From: Victivallales bacterium
Lineage (GTDB): Bacteria > Verrucomicrobiota > Lentisphaeria > Oligosphaerales > Oligosphaeraceae
DNA length: 6,583 bases
Reading direction: 5' to 3'
Assembly (NCBI GenBank): GCA_017458805.1
Contig: JAFTAC010000292.1
Coordinates: 1 to 6,583 of the forward strand
Positions 1 to 4,477 of this stretch are shown in pieces. The notes beneath the pieces are model-generated. The model saw only the letters and a program-made list of their open reading frames with translations. It had not been told where the DNA came from and did not search any database. Positions within the stretch are counted from its first letter, which is position 1, and every line of letters starts with the position of its first letter. A program made the translations under genes and the position numbers.

Positions 1-49
1 AATTAGCAATTAGCAATTAGAAATTAGCAATTAGAAATTAGAAATTAGT
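1..49. repeat. Seven-copy 7-bp tandem repeat (AATTAGN)
   Basis: Seven consecutive heptads read AATTAG followed by C, C, A, C, A, A and T, giving an exact 7-bp period. The array starts at the window edge, so it may be longer. It lies upstream of a terminator-like hairpin and the pseudopilin promoter. Short heptad tandem repeats between genes are known in several bacteria, for example the STRR repeats of cyanobacteria. Their function here is unknown. A unit of 7 bp could change spacing if copy number varies by slippage. Confidence 0.85.
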
Positions 50-56
50 AATAAAT

Positions 57-76
57 GCTTTTGAGAAAGCTTTTTT
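57..76 (+). terminator. Weak intrinsic terminator-like hairpin
   Basis: A 5-bp stem (GCTTT at 57-61 and AAAGC at 66-70) with a TGAG loop is followed directly by six T residues (71-76). This is the layout of a rho-independent terminator on the plus strand. It would end a transcript entering from left of the window. The stem is short and AT-rich, so its strength is doubtful. Confidence 0.4.
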
Positions 77-123
77 ATTTCCTTCAAGGTAATATTGCAG
101 TCAAAAAAATAATATTTTTTCTC

Positions 124-151
124 TTGTGATTGGTGAAAAACGGGGTATAAT
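124..151 (+). promoter_or_regulatory. Putative sigma-70-type promoter of the pseudopilin gene
   Basis: A perfect TATAAT -10 box lies at 146-151. A 4-of-6 match to the -35 consensus (TTGTGA, 124-129) sits 16 bp upstream. A run of A and T tracts at 103-120 precedes it and could act like an UP element. Transcription would start near 158, giving a leader of about 65 nt before the start codon at 223. It is the clearest promoter-like sequence I see in the window. Confidence 0.6.
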
Positions 152-210
152 TAATAAAAAAGATACTAGATTCGTTGTATTTTTGTTCACCAAATAACCG
201 TCAAACAAAC

Positions 211-216
211 AAGAGG
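211..216 (+). promoter_or_regulatory. Ribosome binding site that fixes the pseudopilin start
   Basis: AAGAGG ends 6 nt before the ATG at 223. The open frame extends upstream to a TTG at 175, but only the ATG at 223 has a Shine-Dalgarno sequence and yields the short basic leader (MKKQ) expected before the hydrophobic prepilin segment. Confidence 0.75.
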
Positions 217-222
217 AAAACA

Positions 223-966
223 ATGAAAAAGCAATTCACTCTGATTGAACTTCTGGTTGTCATCGCCATTATCGCCATTCTGGCAGCCATGCTGCTTCCT
301 GCGCTGAGCAAGGCCCGCAGCAAAGCCCGCGCCATCTCCTGCGCCAGCAACCTGAAGCAGATTGGTACCGCCAACAGAATGTATGCCGATGACTACAATG
401 ACATTCCCGCACCTGGCTATGCGACCAACTCCAAGGGTGGGTCAAACTACACCTACTTCCCTGGCTTGCTTCATGAGTACGTCGGCGATGTGAAGGTCTG
501 GAAAGACCCCGCCCTCACCACCTATTATACTGCTGTCATCAAGGGTGATGGCGGCCATGATGGCGATGTTGCTTCCATGGGTAGCCTGGATTGGAAAGTC
601 GGTTATGGCATCAACCAGACCAAGAGCGGTGACGGAAGCGATTCAACCCGCTATGACAAGGGTAAAATGCCGATGACCAGCATGATGGATCCCTCTGGCA
701 CCATTTGCATCTCCTGCAATGTCGTGGTTAATCCCACTGATGACTGCTGGATTGGTATCAATGACGCGACTGTCTGCAATGCTCTTGGCGCCACCCAGTC
801 CGTTCCAATCGGCAATACCCGTATTGTGACCGACAAGGTTGGCGATACCGCAACCCAAAGCTTCCCGCACGAGAAGAAGTGCAACTTCCTCTGGGTTGAC
901 GGCCACGTCGAGTCTAGGGGTGAGACCAACACCGTGCGCAAAGAGTGGACCATCGCTCAGGACTAA
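223..966 (+). CDS. Prepilin-like protein with N-terminal methylation motif and H-X9-DG domain
   Basis: The 247-residue product begins MKKQ followed by [20 protein letters not shown], the type IV prepilin/type II secretion pseudopilin signature: a short basic leader, Phe at mature +1, Glu at mature +5 (E9) and a hydrophobic helix at about residues 5-25. A prepilin peptidase would cut after Q4. The usual Gly at -1 is replaced by Gln, which in my recollection is common in Lentisphaerota members. The helix is followed by [10 protein letters not shown] and NLKQIG, typical of this group. Near the C-terminus, H216 is followed by exactly nine residues and then D226-G227, the H-X9-DG signature of PVC-group pseudopilins. 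Six Cys (40, 162, 165, 175, 185, 220) lie outside the helix. It probably sits in the inner membrane and periplasm. No pilus or secretion genes are adjacent and a terminator follows, so it looks like a stand-alone unit. The family is confident; the exact role (secretion, surface fibre, other) is unknown. Confidence 0.92.
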   Translation: MKKQFTLIELLVVIAIIAILAAMLLPALSKARSKARAISCASNLKQIGTANRMYADDYNDIPAPGYATNSKGGSNYTYFPGLLHEYVGDVKVWKDPALTTYYTAVIKGDGGHDGDVASMGSLDWKVGYGINQTKSGDGSDSTRYDKGKMPMTSMMDPSGTICISCNVVVNPTDDCWIGINDATVCNALGATQSVPIGNTRIVTDKVGDTATQSFPHEKKCNFLWVDGHVESRGETNTVRKEWTIAQD

Positions 967-980
967 GAGCTGAAATTCTG

Positions 981-999
981 GGGCGCACAACGTGCGCCC
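981..999. other. GC-rich perfect hairpin after the pseudopilin gene
   Basis: GGGCGCAC (981-988) pairs perfectly with GTGCGCCC (992-999) around a 3-nt AAC loop, 14 nt after the stop codon. No T-run follows on either strand, so alone it is not an intrinsic terminator. It may stabilise the 3' end of the transcript or assist the terminator 22 bp further on. Confidence 0.6.
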
Positions 1000-1021
1000 A
1001 TTAGCTCCAAAATATGTTCTT

Positions 1022-1066
1022 CGCCCCTCCAGCTAAAGTTTTCTAGCTGGAGGGGCGTGCATTTTT
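1022..1066 (+). terminator. Strong intrinsic terminator of the pseudopilin gene
   Basis: A perfect 14-bp stem (1022-1035 with 1044-1057, left arm CGCCCCTCCAGCTA) closes an 8-nt loop. It is followed by TGCA and then five T residues (1062-1066). The T-run is displaced by 4 nt, but the stem is long and GC-rich. On the opposite strand no T-run follows directly, so it serves the plus-strand gene. Confidence 0.85.
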
Positions 1067-1103
1067 ACAGTCAGTAACGTGCGAGCGAATGCGCGCTTTA
1101 TTC

Positions 1104-1133
1104 CACGACGGCGTGTGCGCCGCCGCTACCCCC
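1104..1133 (-). repeat. Palindromic unit A
   Basis: CGACGGCG (1106-1113) pairs with CGCCGCCG (1118-1125) around TGTG, with one A-C mismatch. CTACCCC follows. The first 29 bases match unit G (1600-1628) at 24 positions, in the same orientation. The minus strand is assigned by analogy with units E and F, whose stems are also followed on the plus strand by a C-rich tail. Confidence 0.65.
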
Positions 1134-1140
1134 GTCTCCC

Positions 1141-1164
1141 CGGCGGCGAGGGTGCCGCCGCTAC
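1141..1164 (-). repeat. Palindromic unit B
   Basis: CGGCGGC (1141-1147) pairs perfectly with GCCGCCG (1154-1160) around a 6-nt loop and is followed by CTAC. The GCCGCCGCTAC word is shared with unit A. It lacks the CCCTATCTG tail of units C-F, so membership of the same family is less certain. Confidence 0.5.
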
Positions 1165-1217
1165 GTCCTCGCCACCAGTTGGGCACCCCCGCCAGCTCCT
1201 TGGGCCTGTGCAGCGCA

Positions 1218-1263
1218 GCAGATAGGGTGTGGCGACCGCCTGGGCGAAGCGTACCTCGCCGTC
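1218..1263 (+). repeat. Palindromic unit C, full length, 46 bp
   Basis: It starts with the 18-bp core CAGATAGGGTGTGGCGAC (1219-1236) and continues through GCGAAGCGT to CTCGCCGTC. It aligns without gaps over 46 bp with the reverse complement of units E and F. It is the most diverged full-length copy, and one stem pair is broken. Unit D begins exactly 80 bp downstream in the same orientation. Confidence 0.8.
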
Positions 1264-1297
1264 TGGAGACCTTGTGCAGCAGGGAAGATGGAAGGCG

Positions 1298-1330
1298 ACA
1301 GATAGGGTGTGGCGACGGCGTCTCGCCGTC
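1298..1330 (+). repeat. Palindromic unit D, short form
   Basis: It carries the same 18-bp core (1299-1316) but lacks about 13 bp of the middle. The result is a compact hairpin, GACGGCG (1314-1320), TCT loop, CGCCGTC (1324-1330), extendable by one pair to C1313-G1331. It looks like a deletion derivative of the 46-bp unit. Confidence 0.8.
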
Positions 1331-1443
1331 GGAGTAACATGTGTAACGACTGGGTTGTGCAAGGCAAGGGGCACTGAACAGTGGTTGTGCTGGTGGGGAA
1401 TAGAACGCTTGGCCATTGCATGGGCGCAATTGTTGTGTTCGGC

Positions 1444-1489
1444 GACGGCGATGAACGCTTCGCTAAGGCCGTTGCCACACCCTATCTGT
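1444..1489 (-). repeat. Palindromic unit E, full length, 46 bp
   Basis: Inverted relative to C and D. The core reads GTTGCCACACCCTATCTG (1471-1488). The stem pairs 1443-1449 with 1468-1474, including one G-T pair. It matches unit F at 43 of 46 positions. Confidence 0.85.
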
Positions 1490-1525
1490 TGCATTGCAAT
1501 GGCGTTGTGGTATAGGACGTTTTCC

Positions 1526-1571
1526 GATGGCGATAAACGCTTCGCTAAGGCCGTCGCCACACCCTATCTGT
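1526..1571 (-). repeat. Palindromic unit F, full length, 46 bp
   Basis: Core GTCGCCACACCCTATCTG (1553-1570), the exact reverse complement of the C and D core. The stem pairs 1525-1531 with 1550-1556. It starts 82 bp after unit E. Of its three differences from E, two fall in the stem (C1446/T1528 and T1473/C1555). Both keep pairing by swapping a Watson-Crick pair for a G-T wobble or the reverse. Confidence 0.85.
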
Positions 1572-1599
1572 CACAAACCACAACCATGTTGTTGTGCAG

Positions 1600-1628
1600 C
1601 ACGACGGCGTGGTCGCTGTCGTTACCCC
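1600..1628 (-). repeat. Palindromic unit G
   Basis: CGACGGCG (1602-1609) pairs with CGCTGTCG (1614-1621) around TGGT, with one G-T pair. GTTACCCC follows. It matches unit A at 24 of 29 positions. Its right edge touches the stop codon of the flavoprotein gene, so the operon transcript would end in or run through this hairpin. Confidence 0.65.
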
Positions 1629-2878
1629 TACCACCTGCGTGAGGTTTTGCGTGGATCGCCGTAGCGTTCGCGCGGGGATTGAGGACGTGGTGGCTTGCTG
1701 GTGGGACGTGGGGAGTATGTTTGAACCTTACGTGTCATGGAAGCAACTGCAAGGCGGGCGGTCGCGAATGCAGCGTGCAGGTTGTAGCCGCCAGTGGGAC
1801 CGTCGATGTCCATCACCTCGCCAGCGAAAAAGAGCCCTGGGAGGATTTTCGATTCCATCGTATTAGGGTTGATTTCATCTAGGGAGACACCGCCTACGCT
1901 GACAATGGCCTCCTTGAGAGGGCGTATGCCATTGATTTGCAGGTTGTAGGCTTTCACCCAAGCGGGCTTTTTCGCCAGCCGTTGCAAGAGTGCGGGTGGA
2001 AGCGGCAGCCGAGAGAGGTTTTCAGGCGGCGTCGCCAGTGCAGGACAGAAGTCAAGCTGAAGTGTGAAGCTCGTGAGCTTTTGCCGCGCGATGGCGCGCG
2101 TGGCGTCGAAAATCGCAGAACCCCGCAGGATGGTTCCCAGTGGTAACGACGGCGCCCCCGCCGTTGGCATGCAAAGAATATTTCCACGTGTGCGGGCGAC
2201 GGGTTTTCCATTGGTAATAACTGTGACCGCCACATCAGGAAGGTCGGTCTCCTGCTGGAAGGCGAGCAGCCTGTCCTCGCAATCAACACCCGCCAGGCCA
2301 GGCAGGGGGGCAATGACAGTATGATTCAGCTCTGCGGCAATACGCTGGCCGTCGCCGACGCTGCCTGTCTTCGGATAGGAGAATCCGCCTGTGGCAAGAA
2401 GCACCTTCTCTGCCTGGAAGATCAGCCCGTTTTCGGTGGTTACGGTGAAGATGTCATTCTCCTTGACAATACTTTTGACGGGGCAGTTCAGCACGTATGG
2501 AAGCTGCTCCTCGCGCATGATGTCCAGAAAACAGTGGAGTACATCGTCGGAGTTTTCGGTTTTTGGGTAGATGCGGTCGCGCTTGACGATGGTTGGCAGC
2601 CCCATGCGGGAAAACCACTCACGCAGCTTGTCGGGCGGGAACGCCGTGATGGCTGGTTTTAGAAAATCACCGACGGGAGTCCCATAGTCCCGAAGCATTT
2701 GCGCGGCGGAGGCATCGTGGCTGATGTTGCAGCGATTGTTGCCACAGAGCAGCAGCTTGAGGCCTGGGCGGTGACGGCGTTCCAGCAGCAAGGCTGGAAT
2801 CTTGTACTCACGGGCGGCAATGGTTGCCATGAGCCCCGCCGCCCCGCCGCCGATGATAATCAGTTTGTTTGCAGCCAT
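1628..2878 (-). CDS. HI0933/YhiN-family FAD-dependent oxidoreductase
   Basis: The 416-residue product shows the HI0933-like flavoprotein pattern (related to YhiN and BaiN). There is a Rossmann FAD-binding GGGAAG at 10-15 with an acidic residue closing the second strand (E33), then GNNRCN at 46-51, where relatives usually have GGGRCN or GNGRCN. A second nucleotide-contact block, ATGGFSYPKTGSVGDG, spans 162-177. Near the C-terminus FAGEVMDIDGPTGGYNLHAA (351-370) is the conserved flavin-binding end. Members bind FAD and act as cytosolic oxidoreductases; substrates are mostly unknown. Two oddities: residues 232-253 replace the usual FTHxGxSGPAI-type segment with a longer unrelated stretch, and residues 383-416 form a Pro/Arg/Ser-rich tail beyond the usual end. 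It is the last gene of the four-gene operon. Its ATG follows the upstream TAA with no gap (TAAATG), which suggests coupled translation. The family is confident; the substrate is not known. Confidence 0.9.
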   Translation of the reverse strand: MAANKLIIIGGGAAGLMATIAAREYKIPALLLERRHRPGLKLLLCGNNRCNISHDASAAQMLRDYGTPVGDFLKPAITAFPPDKLREWFSRMGLPTIVKRDRIYPKTENSDDVLHCFLDIMREEQLPYVLNCPVKSIVKENDIFTVTTENGLIFQAEKVLLATGGFSYPKTGSVGDGQRIAAELNHTVIAPLPGLAGVDCEDRLLAFQQETDLPDVAVTVITNGKPVARTRGNILCMPTAGAPSLPLGTILRGSAIFDATRAIARQKLTSFTLQLDFCPALATPPENLSRLPLPPALLQRLAKKPAWVKAYNLQINGIRPLKEAIVSVGGVSLDEINPNTMESKILPGLFFAGEVMDIDGPTGGYNLHAAFATARLAVASMTRKVQTYSPRPTSKPPRPQSPRERYGDPRKTSRRW

Positions 2879-3397
2879 TTAGACTTCCACCTCGGCGGGG
2901 CAGATGACCATCGGGTCCTGCGCGTTGTTGCGGGTTGGCAGCTCCTGCTTGTCAGCCTTCCAGCCCTTGTGCTGAAGCACACCCGTGCAAGGGGCGTTTC
3001 CAGCCTTGCCTGTGATTTTGATGCGCCTCGGGTCAAAGTCCGCTGGGACTTGCACCTGTCTCTGCTCGGCCTCGTCCATGACTGGGACGAGGTGGAAGTA
3101 CTTGTCCAAGGTGCGCTGGCAGTCATCGTGGACCTTGCGCGAGACGCTGCCGACGGTGGCGTCGTCATAGCCTTCCAGCCCTTCTTGGATGTAGTCAATG
3201 AACCGCGCCTCCCGCTGGAGAATGGCCAGCAGATGCAGGGCGTTGGAGCCGCCCTCCTCCTTTGGTGGTTCCTCGTGTTTAGGGAGTTCGGGCTTGGGCT
3301 CCTCCGCTGGCGTCGCCAGCTGCTCCCACGCCTTTGCCTTTTCATCGTCCTTCAAAATGGACCAGAATGCTTTCCAAGCTGTTTTGATATTTGCCAT
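2879..3397 (-). CDS. DUF2760 domain-containing protein
   Basis: The 172-residue protein is probably soluble; no signal peptide or membrane segment is seen. Residues 1-28 form an amphipathic start rich in Lys, Trp and Phe. Residues 29-50 are a Pro/Glu/Lys-rich linker. Residues 52-172 match my memory of DUF2760: ALHLLAILQREARFIDYIQE (53-72), GYDDATVGSVSRKVHDDC (76-93), then a beta-rich half with GVLQHKGWKA (139-148) and a closing PAEVEV. The biochemical role is unknown. In some bacteria this domain is encoded beside Hsp70-type chaperone genes, as I recall, but no chaperone is present here. It sits between the AEC transporter (15-nt gap) and the flavoprotein (0-nt gap). No Shine-Dalgarno precedes its ATG; the leader is the A-rich ACAACAAAAACAACT. 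The domain call is good, function unassigned. Confidence 0.85.
   Translation of the reverse strand: MANIKTAWKAFWSILKDDEKAKAWEQLATPAEEPKPELPKHEEPPKEEGGSNALHLLAILQREARFIDYIQEGLEGYDDATVGSVSRKVHDDCQRTLDKYFHLVPVMDEAEQRQVQVPADFDPRRIKITGKAGNAPCTGVLQHKGWKADKQELPTRNNAQDPMVICPAEVEV
2888..2893 (-). promoter_or_regulatory. Ribosome binding site inside the DUF2760 gene
   Basis: On the minus strand GAGGTG lies 9 nt before the flavoprotein ATG and inside the last codons of the upstream gene. It is the only clear Shine-Dalgarno match in the operon, and it supports the chosen start and the stop-start coupling. Confidence 0.6.
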
Positions 3398-3412
3398 AGT
3401 TGTTTTTGTTGT

Positions 3413-3432
3413 TCAGCGCCCAAGGGCGCTGA
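3413..3432. other. Perfect palindrome at the transporter stop codon
   Basis: TCAGCGCCCAAGGGCGCTGA has 9-bp arms around AA. It covers the stop codon of the transporter gene and the preceding codons and lies 15 nt before the DUF2760 start. No T-run follows on either strand, so it is not an intrinsic terminator. In the operon mRNA it could be a processing or stability hairpin, or could delay ribosomes between cistrons. Confidence 0.6.
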
Positions 3433-4444
3433 CAGTATAAAGGAAGAAGGTCATTGTTATGGTGAGGAGTGGCACGGCCATGCAGTATTCGCAAAGCAGA
3501 ATGCGTGCCATGGTTGCTTCACCTTTGTGGTGGACCTGGGTCATCACGATGAGGTTGGTGGCGGCGGGGACCGCCGACTCCGTCATGATGACGAGGTAGA
3601 AGAGCGGGTCTTTTGGGCCGAGGCCGATCCACCATGCCAGCATGGCGGTTGCAAAGCCGATGATGGGCATGAGGACAAGACGGCAGGCGGTAACGCCGAC
3701 GAAGGAGCGCAGGGGCATCTTCTCGCCTGCGGGCAGTTTTTCGGAAAGGTTTGAGCCGAGGAGCATCAGGGCCAGCGGGAAGATGGCTTTGCCAATCATC
3801 TCCATCGTGCTGACAACGATGCCGAACGGTGCGCTGTTTCCGAAGAAGAGCCTGTTGAGCCAGGGAATCGCCCCCATCATGAGCCCGATAAAGGAGGAGA
3901 CCAGCGGCGGGCTGATGATCTGGTTCCATTTCAGCTCGCGAATGGACTTGCCTGACAGATACGGGAAGCCTATCAGCCACAGCAGCGGTGAATGGCTGAG
4001 CAGATAGACGGAGATGTAGGCGAAGCTGCGCTCCCCAGCCGTGGTGTCATTCAGGAAAACAGGTGCGGTGGCGGTGATGGTCATCATCAGCGGCAATGGC
4101 AGATAGCTGGAGTTGCCAAAGGCGGTTGCCGCGCAGAAGCCTCTATGCAAGTGTTCTGGCAGATGCAAAAACCTGAATACAAGCTCTGATACCAGAAAAC
4201 CGAAGAGGACGAAAAGCCCACCTGACACGACAAGCATCCACCACTGCCCGATGTTATGAATCTGTGCATTGCGCCCAAGGGAGACGATAAGCAAACTGGG
4301 CAGCATCACCGTCATCAAGATTTTGCTGAAATGCTGCCGCGTCGGCTTGTCCAAGATCCCCTTGCGTCCAAGCCAGACACCAACCAGCACAACCAGTACC
4401 AGCTTGATGACGGACAAGATGCTGCAAAGAGCGATTTCTTTCAT
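3413..4444 (-). CDS. AEC-family (auxin efflux carrier-like) transporter
   Basis: The 343-residue, very hydrophobic protein has about ten predicted membrane segments, roughly at 6-26, 41-57, 68-91, 104-127, 140-161, 180-196, 206-231, 247-274, 279-302 and 312-337. This fits the two five-helix halves of the Mem_trans/AEC family. Family landmarks are visible: FGNSSYLPLPL (109-119) in the first half, SPPLVSSFIGLMMG (178-191) before the central loop, and ESAVPAATNLIVMTQ (289-303), which corresponds to the conserved Pro-containing helix of the second half. Members move organic anions such as malate or malonate, or other small metabolites, across the inner membrane. The substrate cannot be read from the sequence. 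The gene begins 33 nt after the helicase stop. No Shine-Dalgarno is visible (leader AATAACTACGACC). Length is normal and the frame is intact. Confidence 0.9.
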   Translation of the reverse strand: MKEIALCSILSVIKLVLVVLVGVWLGRKGILDKPTRQHFSKILMTVMLPSLLIVSLGRNAQIHNIGQWWMLVVSGGLFVLFGFLVSELVFRFLHLPEHLHRGFCAATAFGNSSYLPLPLMMTITATAPVFLNDTTAGERSFAYISVYLLSHSPLLWLIGFPYLSGKSIRELKWNQIISPPLVSSFIGLMMGAIPWLNRLFFGNSAPFGIVVSTMEMIGKAIFPLALMLLGSNLSEKLPAGEKMPLRSFVGVTACRLVLMPIIGFATAMLAWWIGLGPKDPLFYLVIMTESAVPAATNLIVMTQVHHKGEATMARILLCEYCMAVPLLTITMTFFLYTVSALGR

Positions 4445-4456
4445 GGTCGTAGTTAT

Positions 4457-4475
4457 TGGCCAGGCGGCCTGGCTA
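4457..4475. other. Small intercistronic hairpin between helicase and transporter genes
   Basis: GCCAGG (4459-4464) and CCTGGC (4468-4473) pair around CGG, extendable by a G-T and a T-A pair. The hairpin lies in the 33-nt gap, just past the helicase stop codon. No T-run follows in the direction of transcription, so termination is unlikely. It resembles the palindrome at the next gene junction in position rather than sequence. Confidence 0.5.
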
Positions 4476-4477
4476 TC

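Larger units (their letters stand above)
1067..1627. other. Gene-free convergent intergenic region filled with palindromic repeats
   Basis: I find no convincing protein gene in this stretch. Open frames exist on both strands but overlap each other, lack ribosome binding sites and consist of repeat translation. The region holds seven GC-rich hairpin units (listed separately) joined by short words that recur, such as TGTGCAGC at 1207, 1273 and 1593 and GTTGTGC at 1354, 1384 and 1591. It separates two converging transcription units. The words suggest the repeats were duplicated together with some flanking sequence. Confidence 0.7.

Noticed and set aside
103..120. A/T-rich near-palindrome as a second terminator
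   Set aside because: The two arms leave almost no loop and contain no G-C pairs. It is better explained as an A/T tract upstream of the -35 box.
175..222. Upstream TTG start for the pseudopilin, adding 16 residues
   Set aside because: It would put a long non-typical leader before the prepilin motif, has no ribosome binding site, and begins only about 17 nt after the likely transcription start. The ATG at 223 has a good SD.
1218..1571. CRISPR array, because repeats recur every 80-82 bp
   Set aside because: There are only two copies per orientation, the copies are diverged and inverted against each other, the units are self-complementary over their length, and no cas gene is present.
1104..1628. 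Integron attC sites or gene cassettes, because of imperfect palindromes between short frames
   Set aside because: The conserved GTTRRRY and RYYYAAC core sites are not found at the palindrome ends, and no integrase or cassette-like gene lies between the units.
1600..1628. Unit G as the intrinsic terminator of the minus-strand operon
   Set aside because: The hairpin is well placed just past the flavoprotein stop, but no T-run follows on the minus strand, so intrinsic termination is not supported.
1043..1642. Several overlapping open frames of 80-144 codons on both strands
   Set aside because: They lie on both strands of the palindrome cluster, overlap each other, have no ribosome binding site and consist of translated repeats with basic, Pro/Ser-rich composition.
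2699..3754. 351-codon open frame on the plus strand
   Set aside because: It runs antisense through the flavoprotein start, the whole DUF2760 gene and the transporter end, all of which have family-level matches. It is rich in Cys, His and Trp with no recognisable domain.
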